Below, one piece after another: positions 1 through 6,248 of a stretch of 9,383 nt of DNA; within the stretch, counting starts at the first letter, position 1; the number at the start of each line of letters is the position of its first letter. Source of the DNA: CAWUKT01 sp041565275 (GTDB taxonomy: Bacteria > Bacteroidota > Bacteroidia > J057 > JADKCL01). The notes beneath the pieces were generated by a model. The model was not told the origin of the DNA. It saw only the letters and a list, made by a program, of their open reading frames with translations, and ran no database searches. Made by a program: the position numbers and the translations under genes. The stretch is taken from assembly GCA_041565275.1 (NCBI GenBank), contig JBFGVE010000116.1:1-9383 (forward strand), written 5' to 3'.

Positions 1-1
1 C

Positions 2-1444
2 TATGAGCAGGTGATCCCACTTACAGTGCGGATGGAGAAAAAAGACAGCCGTATCATTCTGATTTCCGGACCCAATGCAGGAGGGAAGTCTGTAAGTCTG
101 AAGACCATTGGCCTCTTGCAATTGATGCTCCAATCAGGCTTGTTGGTTCCTTGTAATGAAGAAAGTGAATTTTTATGGTTCGATAAACTATTTATCAACA
201 TTGGAGACGAACAATCTATTCAGTCAGACCTGAGCACATATACCTCTCACCTTGCCAATATGAAAGTAATGATCCAGAATATGGATGATCGCTCTCTGTT
301 TTTGGTGGATGAATTTGGCTCAGGAACCGACCCTCGTTTTGGTGGGGCTATGGCTGAAGCTTTCTTGGAATGTTTTTTAGATTCAGGTGGTCACGGTGTA
401 GTAACTACCCACTACGGAAACCTAAAGAACTTTTCCGATAGCCATCAAGGGATTGTTAATGCAGCTATGCAGTTCAATCCAAATACTTTGTCTCCAACTT
501 ACCAATTAGAAATAGGAGTCCCTGGCAGGTCGTATGCTTTTGAAATTGCTCGAAATGTTGGTATCCCTGAAGATATTTTGGAAAGGGCCCGATCAAAAGT
601 GGATTGGGATCAATTGTACAGCGAGGATCTACTGTTAAAACTAGAGGAACAGAAAGCAGAGCTAGAAGCTGTCCTGAAGGAGCAAAAACAGAATAATTCA
701 GAATTGAAACATTGGCTCAATCGAAACAAAGAATTGAACCAGATGATCATTCAACAGGAAACTCAAATTATAAGTGAAGCGCATAAAACTGCCCAGGCCT
801 TGATCAAAGAGGCCAACTCTAAGATTGAACTGACAATCAAGGAGATACGGGAAAATCAAGCGGAAAGGGAGAAACCCAAAAAATTACGTACTGAACTGCG
901 GGAAATGCTTCCCGATCCTCCACCTGCCCTGCCAGATGAAGTGGTTGGAGCTAAGGAAAAAGAGACCTTATCAGTGGTAATACAAGGAGAAGAAATAAAC
1001 ATTGGCGACTGGGTGCAGGTCAAGGGGTCTCAGTCGGTTGGAAAAGTTTTGGATATCCAGGCAAAGCGAGTAGTAGTCGGAATAGGAGAGATGCGGGCTA
1101 CAGTAAAAATGGCCCGTCTTGACAAAATCAAAAAGCCTAAAAATGTAAATAATGGAACGGGGACTGCTGCTAGTTACAGGATTTCTAAAAAAGCGCATTT
1201 CAGCACCGAATTGCATGTCAAAGGGTTTCGGGTTGAACAAGCGCTTCCAGTGGTGAGCAAGTTTATAGACGATGCCGTGGTTTCTGGAGTCAAAGAACTC
1301 CGCATACTGCACGGAAAGGGTACTGGGGCACTCCGACAAGCTATTCGAGAATATTTGGCGCTGGTACCTGAAGTGAACAAAATGACTGATGCTCCTCTGG
1401 ATGCTGGCGGAGAAGGCTGGACTCTGGTAAGCCTTATTTCGTAG
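2..1444 (+). CDS. mutS2: DNA mismatch-repair-like ATPase MutS2 (5' partial)
   Basis: MutS2 is a MutS-family ATPase without the mismatch-recognition domain; its roles include restraint of recombination and, in some bacteria, ribosome rescue (family knowledge). The frame is open from base 2, so the true start lies off the left edge; roughly 300 N-terminal residues of a usual ~800 are missing. Numbering from the GTG at 11: Walker A GPNAGGKS at 20-27, the signature segment SDLSTYTSH at 72-80, Walker B LFLVDE at 96-101, the switch His in TTHY at 132-135, a long charged coiled coil about 200-295, a small beta-rich segment about 330-375 starting GDWVQVKG, and a C-terminal Smr domain about 398-477 with HGKGTGALR at 434-442. 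Odd point: the Smr motif usually read as LDxRG is LHVKG at 401-405, so Asp and Arg are replaced by His and Lys. The Smr domain and the GPNxGGK P-loop make MutS2 far more likely than MutS. The gene ends at a strong palindrome. Confidence 0.96.
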   Translation, partial: YEQVIPLTVRMEKKDSRIILISGPNAGGKSVSLKTIGLLQLMLQSGLLVPCNEESEFLWFDKLFINIGDEQSIQSDLSTYTSHLANMKVMIQNMDDRSLFLVDEFGSGTDPRFGGAMAEAFLECFLDSGGHGVVTTHYGNLKNFSDSHQGIVNAAMQFNPNTLSPTYQLEIGVPGRSYAFEIARNVGIPEDILERARSKVDWDQLYSEDLLLKLEEQKAELEAVLKEQKQNNSELKHWLNRNKELNQMIIQQETQIISEAHKTAQALIKEANSKIELTIKEIRENQAEREKPKKLRTELREMLPDPPPALPDEVVGAKEKETLSVVIQGEEINIGDWVQVKGSQSVGKVLDIQAKRVVVGIGEMRATVKMARLDKIKKPKNVNNGTGTAASYRISKKAHFSTELHVKGFRVEQALPVVSKFIDDAVVSGVKELRILHGKGTGALRQAIREYLALVPEVNKMTDAPLDAGGEGWTLVSLIS

Positions 1445-1492
1445 TTAGGCTAATGAATATTTTTATTTGTTAAGGTATCGTGAAAATTCAAG

Positions 1493-1537
1493 AGATAAGA
1501 ATGAGGCTGTTCCCTGGGAACAGCCTCATTCTTATCT
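1493..1537. terminator. Bidirectional terminator palindrome between convergent genes
   Basis: Two 22-base arms (1493-1514 and 1516-1537) are perfectly complementary around a single central T at 1515. The inner part is G/C-rich (GAGGCTGTTCCC) and the outer part A/T-rich (AGATAAGAAT), so a transcript from either side makes a GC hairpin followed by a U-rich stretch. The pairing can extend outward with a two-base bulge to about 1488-1540. It sits 48 bp after the mutS2 stop and 23 bp beyond the stop of the minus-strand lipoprotein gene, the expected place for a shared terminator. The function is inferred from structure and position. Confidence 0.85.
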
Positions 1538-1560
1538 TGACCGAGTACAACTCAATGTGA

Positions 1561-2019
1561 TTAGCGATCACGCTTCCCTGGCTTAACATCAGTAGTCTTG
1601 CTATCAGCGTCAATAGTAGAACTACGTTCTCTTTTGCTTGGCTTAACTTCATCACCACTACGGCTATCCTTATCTGGTTTAGCTTCATTACCAGTAGAGG
1701 TCTCCATAGGAATAGTTTCAACAGGGGTAGTATTTTTCCCGCTGCTATTGCCGGTAGTATTGTTCTTATAGGTCCTAGTTTTGGCTCCAGCTTCAAGTGC
1801 TGCTAGAGAATCGGCAACACGAACAGAGTCGGAATAGGCGATGCTGTCAGCATAAGCGATGCTGTCAGCGAGTGCAATCGCAGCAAGGGAATCAGCCTGG
1901 CGGATGGAGTCCTGAATAGCCTGTTGACGATCTTCATCAGAACCGCCATCTCCGCAGGACATTACGCCTATTAGCGAAACAAATAGCACTAACGTGAAGA
2001 TCAATGTAATTTTTTTCAT
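1561..2019 (-). CDS. Lipoprotein with Asp-Ser repeat segment and basic C-terminus
   Basis: A 152-residue protein starting at an ATG (complement of 2017-2019) with a lipoprotein signal peptide: MKK, a hydrophobic core at residues 4-19, and lipobox VMSC with Cys22 as the predicted lipidated residue. Acidic residues follow the Cys (GDGGSDED), which may resemble the surface-export signals of some Bacteroidota lipoproteins (inference). Residues 37-75 form an Ala-rich repeat with Asp-Ser pairs at 37, 43, 52, 58, 64 and 70, mostly six residues apart and probably helical. The middle (about 78-112) is rich in Thr, Asn, Ser and Gly. The C-terminus has three copies of a KPxKxxR motif at 114-120, 126-132 and 146-152. 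No enzymatic domain is visible and I do not recognise a named family. A structural or envelope-associated role is possible but not shown. It has its own promoter, divergent from the EGF-like lipoprotein gene. Confidence 0.85.
   Translation of the reverse strand: MKKITLIFTLVLFVSLIGVMSCGDGGSDEDRQQAIQDSIRQADSLAAIALADSIAYADSIAYSDSVRVADSLAALEAGAKTRTYKNNTTGNSSGKNTTPVETIPMETSTGNEAKPDKDSRSGDEVKPSKRERSSTIDADSKTTDVKPGKRDR
1838..1873. repeat. Two tandem 18-bp repeats inside the lipoprotein gene
   Basis: Two adjacent 18-bp units (1838-1855 and 1856-1873) share their first 14 bases, GCGATGCTGTCAGC. On the minus strand they encode neighbouring Ala-Asp-Ser hexads of the lipoprotein. The unit is a multiple of three, so copy-number change would keep the frame and only lengthen or shorten the repeat segment. 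Confidence 0.75.
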
Positions 2020-2086
2020 GATCGTTTTTGACTTAAGTAAGGTATTGGTATAGTACGCATTATGATCTTTGAATAATAGACCTCCC

Positions 2087-2119
2087 CAAATTTAGATAAA
2101 ATTTCATATCAACAACAAA
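2087..2119 (-). promoter_or_regulatory. Bacteroidota-type promoter for the repeat lipoprotein
   Basis: On the minus strand a TAAATTTG box (2094 down to 2087) matches the Bacteroidota -7 consensus TAnnTTTG. Upstream, TTTG (2119-2116) lies 21 bases away, or TTG (2115-2113) 18 bases away, as a -33 element. Transcription would start near 2080, giving a leader of about 60 bases before the ATG at 2019. Predicted from sequence only. Confidence 0.65.
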
Positions 2120-2149
2120 AATTGTCAGCGAGAGAAAAAGGTATTCTTT

Positions 2150-2179
2150 TTTGCTTAACTGATAATTTCTATAAATTTG
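2150..2179 (+). promoter_or_regulatory. Bacteroidota-type promoter for the EGF-like lipoprotein
   Basis: TTTG at 2150-2153, an 18-base spacer, then TAAATTTG at 2172-2179 match the -33/-7 pair of the Bacteroidota housekeeping sigma factor. The expected start of transcription is about 2185-2188, giving a leader of roughly 58 bases. The start codon is preceded by an A-rich stretch (TTGAAAAAATT) rather than a Shine-Dalgarno sequence, as is usual in this phylum. The -7 box is identical to that of the divergent minus-strand promoter. Confidence 0.72.
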
Positions 2180-2244
2180 TAATCTGGAAAGAGTTTCCTT
2201 AGAATTACTTAATCTAAGATTTAACACTAAATATTGAAAAAATT

Positions 2245-2766
2245 ATGAAGAATTTCAAACTTGGCCTTATCGGTGCATTTACCGTTGCAATGATGTTGTT
2301 TACAGGTTGTGAAGACGCTTGCAAAGATGTGACTTGCCTCAACGGGGCTACCTGCCTAGAAGGCATTTGCCAATGTACCGCAGGATATGAAGGAACTGAT
2401 TGTAGTGAAGCTTACAACTCCAAATTTGTGGGTACTTATAGTCTTTTTTCCAACCTATGTGACACCGTAATTTTAGATCCCCACTCGGTTGCCATCTTTG
2501 CCTCCGCTACCGATCCTGCCGCTTTTACTGTTGGTGGTCTTTATGAAAACCCAATTGGAATTACTGTTAATGCTACTGCTGGAAGTGGCAATAATTTCAC
2601 TATTGCAAGTCAGATTTTCAATGACAGTGATACAAATGATCAGTTGACCATCACCGGTTCTGGCACCCTCTCTTCGGACGGTAATACTTTGACCATTACC
2701 TACTCACTGTTCAATGTGACACAGAACTACGCGTGGGATGCATGCACTGACATTTTTGTCAAATAA
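2245..2766 (+). CDS. EGF-like domain lipoprotein
   Basis: A 173-residue lipoprotein. Its signal peptide is basic at the start (MKNFK), hydrophobic to residue 20, and ends in lipobox LFTGC with Cys22 as the lipid anchor. Next comes a compact EGF-like module with cysteines at 26, 31, 37, 42, 44 and 53; the spacing C-x4-C-x5-C-x4-C-x-C-x8-C and the end GYEGTDC are typical of EGF domains. Residues 60-173 begin KFVGTYSL and look all-beta with alternating hydrophobic residues; Cys72 and Cys167 might pair. This second part resembles small barrel domains found behind EGF modules in Bacteroidota lipoproteins, but I cannot name a family. It probably sits on the outer membrane, in the periplasm or on the cell surface, and might bind a ligand or another protein (inference). 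The gene has its own promoter and terminator, so it is likely monocistronic. Confidence 0.9.
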   Translation: MKNFKLGLIGAFTVAMMLFTGCEDACKDVTCLNGATCLEGICQCTAGYEGTDCSEAYNSKFVGTYSLFSNLCDTVILDPHSVAIFASATDPAAFTVGGLYENPIGITVNATAGSGNNFTIASQIFNDSDTNDQLTITGSGTLSSDGNTLTITYSLFNVTQNYAWDACTDIFVK

Positions 2767-2792
2767 GTTATTCCCGGTTAAAGAAGAATTAG

Positions 2793-2830
2793 AGAAGATT
2801 TCGCCTGTCAAGGTGAGATCTTCTTTTTTT
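2793..2830 (+). terminator. Intrinsic terminator after the EGF-like lipoprotein
   Basis: A 13-bp stem pairs AGAAGATTTCGCC (2793-2805) with GGTGAGATCTTCT (2812-2824), including two G-T wobbles, around the six-base loop TGTCAA. A run of T continues to 2830. It lies 26 bases after the stop codon. This is a standard rho-independent terminator. Confidence 0.88.
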
Positions 2831-2926
2831 AGTTGGGTTTTATTATGGTAGTTAGTAACTATAAGAATAATTGGTTATTCTGTTAATATCTGCAATTTTT
2901 ACTCTTTTTATAAAAGGTGTATATTC

Positions 2927-2941
2927 GGTAAATAATTTACC
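2927..2941. repeat. 15-bp palindrome just upstream of the Ig-like lipoprotein start
   Basis: GGTAAAT (2927-2933) and ATTTACC (2935-2941) are perfect inverted copies around one A. The element ends 13 bases before the ATG at 2955, so it could be an operator or fold over the ribosome-binding area. No regulator is encoded nearby, and an A/T-rich palindrome of this size can occur by chance. Confidence 0.4.
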
Positions 2942-2954
2942 AAGAAATTCATTG

Positions 2955-3848
2955 ATGGAAGATCTTCGGAAGTCCTCATTTACTCTAGTTATTAGCCTTT
3001 TCCTCGTCTTGATATTGGCAGGTTGTGACCCCGATAAGGACAATGTCAATATGACCCCACCGGAGGACAGTGACCCTCAAGTAACTCTTATTACTCCCTC
3101 TACAGGTCTGATCCTGGCAAGTATAGGTGAAACTGTAGAAGCTATTTTTGAGATCCATGACAATGAATTGTTGACAGATTGGTGGGCAACTGAGCGTTGG
3201 GAATCCGTTTCGGGTGTAGAAGTACTTCCTGAAACCCAAATACCCGGACAGGTTGCTGTCATCGCAACACAGAGCCAGGAACGGAGCATTAGCTATACTA
3301 TTCCTACCAGTATTCAGGTGTACACAACTATTGAAATCCGTGGTTATGCCCAGGATAACAAGGGGAAAATTGCAACTGCCTTGGTCAGGATCAATGTAAT
3401 TCCAGGTTCAGACAGCACTGTAGCCTACGAATTAGAATCTTATGTTGATGATACTGTCTACAGTATTACTACAGGTGACGATTATAATTTTGACCTGATA
3501 CAGCGTCTGCGTGGCAATGACGGAGAGATAGCACCCGCCAACCGTTACATCCGTGAAAGTTCTATACCGCCAGCGATTGATTACATAATAACTTCACCTA
3601 TCTCCGGAGCAGTCGACTCAGTACTTGTTACCACCAATACCAGTGTTTTCAACTTTGAAGATTGTACTTATGAAACCATTTACCAGGCATTTGTAACTAG
3701 TAACCGCATTGGATCCAGCACTGATCCGCTTGGTCCAGGTGATGTTGCAATCTTAAAGCTTCCTAATGATCCGCATTTTGCAGTGATTATGGTAAAGAAA
3801 GCGGAAAATGGTTTTATGACCTTTGACCACAAGCGGTCTTACGAGTGA
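2955..3848 (+). CDS. Ig-like domain lipoprotein of unknown function
   Basis: I chose the ATG at 2955, not the upstream TTG at 2871, because it gives a proper lipoprotein signal peptide: MEDLRK, a hydrophobic core at residues 9-21, lipobox LAGC with Cys24. The earlier start would put an extra hydrophobic segment in front. The protein is then 297 residues. After a Pro/Asp-rich linker, residues about 40-150 look like an Ig-like beta-sandwich: PQVTLITPSTG at the start, EIHDNELL in the middle, and a final strand ALVRINVIP at 142-150. Such modules are common in Bacteroidota cell-surface lipoproteins. Residues about 155-297 form a second domain that I do not recognise; it is rich in beta-strand patterns and contains the segment GPGDVAILKLPNDPHFAVIM near the end. 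No catalytic motif is visible. The product is probably an envelope lipoprotein. No strong promoter box is seen before it, but the terminator at 2793-2830 separates it from the preceding gene. Confidence 0.8.
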   Translation: MEDLRKSSFTLVISLFLVLILAGCDPDKDNVNMTPPEDSDPQVTLITPSTGLILASIGETVEAIFEIHDNELLTDWWATERWESVSGVEVLPETQIPGQVAVIATQSQERSISYTIPTSIQVYTTIEIRGYAQDNKGKIATALVRINVIPGSDSTVAYELESYVDDTVYSITTGDDYNFDLIQRLRGNDGEIAPANRYIRESSIPPAIDYIITSPISGAVDSVLVTTNTSVFNFEDCTYETIYQAFVTSNRIGSSTDPLGPGDVAILKLPNDPHFAVIMVKKAENGFMTFDHKRSYE

Positions 3849-3899
3849 GGTGTTCCTGGAACTTATAACTGGGATCTGCGTTTATTCCTGTATTCTTGC

Positions 3900-4721
3900 A
3901 TGATTCGGCAGGTTCTTCCATATTTGAATCATCTTTTGCATTCACAATCCCGGTACGGGATACATTCCCCCTTTGTTTATGAATTCATAAGCCAAGTGCT
4001 GCCTCATCGGAGGAGCGTGTGGGGGAGTCGCATTGATGCCATTCGGAGATCAAGATCATGCTCAGAAAAACAAATGCAGATCCTAGATTTGGGAGCTGGT
4101 TATCAAGGGCAGCATGAGCAGGTGATACAAAAGACAGAGTCTGAGGTGATTCGGTCTTCAGCGCGGAAAAGGCGAAATGGAGAATTGCTTTACAGGATAT
4201 GTAAATGGCACAAACCCAGGATAGCCCTGGAATTTGGTACGAATCTGGGTTACTCAACAGCTTATCAGGTAGCCGGACAGCAGGAGGGAAGTCGTCTCCT
4301 TTCACTCGATCAGGAAGTAAATACCAGGTTTATTTCAATCGAAGGCTCACCTGTACTAAGAAGGGAAGCTGCAAAACTTCTTCTATCCTTGGACCTGTCT
4401 GCCGAGCTATTGTTGGGAGAATTTTCCCAGCAACTAGAGCTCCTCATCAGGAATAATATTCGATTTGATTATGTATTGATCGATGGTAACCATCGTTTTG
4501 GACCAACCATTTTTTATGTTAACGCGCTTATAGATTTGATGAACCCTAATGGCCTGATTATCATTGATGATATCAATTGGTCACCTGAGATGCGTTGCGC
4601 CTGGAAAGAGATCAAGAAAAGGGAAGATGTACAGGTGACCATTGATTTATTCTTTTTAGGCTTGTGCTTTGTCAACCGGCCACAGGCAAAGGAGGACTTT
4701 CGCTTCAGGTTATATCCTTAA
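3900..4721 (+). CDS. Class I SAM-dependent methyltransferase
   Basis: A 273-residue cytoplasmic protein with a Rossmann-type methyltransferase core. The SAM-binding glycine motif is ALEFGTNLGYSTA at 109-121. The acidic residue after strand 2 is Glu148 in SIEGSP. The sequence FDYVLIDGNH at 189-198 and IIIDDINWSPEM at 220-231 match the later core strands of the Methyltransf_24-type O-methyltransferase group. The N-terminus (YGIHSPFVYEF, 19-29) and a second glycine motif, LDLGAG at 62-67, match a group of Bacteroidota proteins usually annotated only as class I methyltransferases. The substrate is unknown. The C-terminal LFFLGLCFVNRPQAKEDF suggests the protein is complete. The ATG at 3900 places the conserved N-terminal block directly after the start. 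No signal peptide is present. The gene stands 51 bp after the Ig-like lipoprotein and 84 bp before hslU; a functional link to either is not evident. Confidence 0.87.
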   Translation: MIRQVLPYLNHLLHSQSRYGIHSPFVYEFISQVLPHRRSVWGSRIDAIRRSRSCSEKQMQILDLGAGYQGQHEQVIQKTESEVIRSSARKRRNGELLYRICKWHKPRIALEFGTNLGYSTAYQVAGQQEGSRLLSLDQEVNTRFISIEGSPVLRREAAKLLLSLDLSAELLLGEFSQQLELLIRNNIRFDYVLIDGNHRFGPTIFYVNALIDLMNPNGLIIIDDINWSPEMRCAWKEIKKREDVQVTIDLFFLGLCFVNRPQAKEDFRFRLYP

Positions 4722-4758
4722 GTCTAGCGATTCTCAGTGGCATTTATTTACTTAGCTG

Positions 4759-4787
4759 TTTGAGCTCAATTCCATATGCAAGCTTTG
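4759..4787 (+). promoter_or_regulatory. Possible promoter for hslU
   Basis: TTTG (4759-4762), a 17-base spacer, then AAGCTTTG (4780-4787) match the Bacteroidota -33/-7 pattern except that the first base of TAnnTTTG is A. Transcription would start near 4793, close to the ATG at 4806. The -7 region lies within a small inverted repeat, TGCAA-GCT-TTGCA (4777-4789). Weak, sequence-only evidence. Confidence 0.35.
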
Positions 4788-4805
4788 CACATAAATGAAT
4801 TTTAA

Positions 4806-6197
4806 ATGATAAATCAAAAGCTGACTCCCAGCAAAATCGTTGAGGAACTGGACAAATATATCATCGGTCAAGCCGATGCAAAACGTTCAGTCGCCATTGC
4901 CTTGAGGAACAGATGGCGACGATTGAAAGCCTCTGAAGAACTTCGCAAAGAGATTATCCCCAGTAATATATTGATGATCGGTCCTACCGGAGTTGGGAAA
5001 ACTGAAATTGCTCGCAGGTTGGCGCAGTTAGCAGATGCACCTTTTATTAAGGTAGAAGCCTCTAAGTTTACTGAAGTAGGATATGTTGGCCGTGATGTTG
5101 AAAGTATGGTGCGCGATCTTGTCGAACAGGCCATTGGTATTGAAAAAGAAGAAAAGAAGAAAGAAGTTGAGGTTCAGGCACTCGACAATGCCAATGAACG
5201 AATCTTGAATATTTTGATTCCACCGATCCGGAAGACGCCTGGAACTGCTCAGGGAGGCACCTCAAAGGTTGAAAATAGCAACAAAGAGGAAGAAGTCACT
5301 ACTGATGATCAGTTGAATGACCGCACCAGAAATAAATTGCGGGAAAAATTACTCAATGGAGATCTTGACAAACGCAAAATTGATATAGATGTTACAGTCC
5401 CAACCTCTCAGGTTCAAATTATGGGGCCCGGGGGGATAGGAGAAATGGATGGTCTTCAAGATTTATTTTCCCAGATGATCCCCAAGAAGACAAAGCGCAG
5501 GACCATGACTGTTGCTGAAGCCAGGGATTTTTTGACTGAAGAAGAAGCGTCGAAGCTGATTGATATGGAGTCCGTCACCCGGGATGCTCTCGACCGCGCT
5601 GCCAATACAGGAATCATTTTCATTGATGAAGTCGATAAAATTGCAGCAGGCTCAAGCAATCGGTCCGGGCCAGATGTATCACGGGAAGGTGTACAGCGAG
5701 ATCTACTTCCGATTGTGGAAGGTAGTTCTGTCAATACCAAGTACGGGATCATCAAAACCGATCATATACTATTTATTTCCGCTGGCGCATTTCACATAGC
5801 CAAGCCATCAGATCTAATCCCCGAGTTACAAGGGCGTTTCCCAATCCGTGTTGAACTGAATCCGCTGGAAAAGGATGACTTCGTTAAAATCCTCACAATT
5901 CCACATAATGCTCTTACCAAACAGTACCAGGCGATGTTGCAAAGTGAAGGAGTGAAATTGTTTTTTGAAGAGGAGGCCATTGATGAGATTGCCACTGTCG
6001 CCTTCCAGGTCAATGAAGAAGTGGAAAATATCGGAGCACGTCGCCTACACACGATTCTTAGCAACTTGTTGAATGATATTTTATTTTCGGTTCCTGATCT
6101 TGATCCCAGCATTGAATTTGTTATCACCAAGGATTTTGTATCCGAAAAAATGAGCCGGGTGACTGACACAAAAGACCTGAGCCATTACATTCTTTAA
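4806..6197 (+). CDS. hslU: ATP-dependent protease ATPase subunit HslU (ClpY)
   Basis: HslU is the AAA+ unfoldase that forms hexameric rings on the HslV peptidase and feeds it unfolded proteins (family knowledge). The protein has 463 residues, slightly longer than the 443 of E. coli. The N-terminal block reads LTPSKIVEELDKYIIGQ (6-22). Walker A is GPTGVGKT at 59-66, the substrate-gripping pore loop GYVG at 92-95, Walker B IIFIDE at 270-275, the arginine-finger region QGRFPIRVEL from 342, and the sensor-2 region IGARRLHT at 409-416. The inserted I-domain (about 110-245) is charged and variable, with the conserved GGIGEMDGLQDLFSQM segment at its end. The C-terminal tail, which docks into HslV, is LSHYIL, where LSRFIL or LSRYIL is more usual. 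The peptidase gene hslV is not next to it in this window. The ATG at 4806 fits the family start exactly. Confidence 0.97.
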   Translation: MINQKLTPSKIVEELDKYIIGQADAKRSVAIALRNRWRRLKASEELRKEIIPSNILMIGPTGVGKTEIARRLAQLADAPFIKVEASKFTEVGYVGRDVESMVRDLVEQAIGIEKEEKKKEVEVQALDNANERILNILIPPIRKTPGTAQGGTSKVENSNKEEEVTTDDQLNDRTRNKLREKLLNGDLDKRKIDIDVTVPTSQVQIMGPGGIGEMDGLQDLFSQMIPKKTKRRTMTVAEARDFLTEEEASKLIDMESVTRDALDRAANTGIIFIDEVDKIAAGSSNRSGPDVSREGVQRDLLPIVEGSSVNTKYGIIKTDHILFISAGAFHIAKPSDLIPELQGRFPIRVELNPLEKDDFVKILTIPHNALTKQYQAMLQSEGVKLFFEEEAIDEIATVAFQVNEEVENIGARRLHTILSNLLNDILFSVPDLDPSIEFVITKDFVSEKMSRVTDTKDLSHYIL

Positions 6198-6248
6198 GAT
6201 CAGTAGTTTACCTGATCATCTCAGAATTATTTTATTGGAAGCATTATT

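Noticed and set aside
971..1339. Antisense open frame inside mutS2
   Set aside because: It mirrors the Smr region of mutS2, lacks a signal or motif and is explained by codon use on the other strand.
2920..2927. TATATTCG as a -7 box for the Ig-like lipoprotein
   Set aside because: It deviates from TAnnTTTG and has no TTTG or TTG at the right distance upstream.
2871..2954. Upstream TTG extension of the Ig-like lipoprotein
   Set aside because: It would bury the lipoprotein signal peptide behind 28 extra residues with another hydrophobic stretch; the ATG at 2955 gives a standard signal and lipobox.
3852..3862. GTTCC-T-GGAAC palindrome after the Ig-like lipoprotein
   Set aside because: Arms of five bases with a one-base centre and no T tract; not a credible terminator.
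5792..6169. Long antisense open frame inside hslU
   Set aside because: It lies opposite a highly conserved coding sequence, has no recognisable protein features and is a shadow of the real gene.
6197..6222. GATCAG/CTGATC inverted repeat after hslU as terminator
   Set aside because: Only six base pairs with an eight-base loop and no directly following T run; too weak to call.
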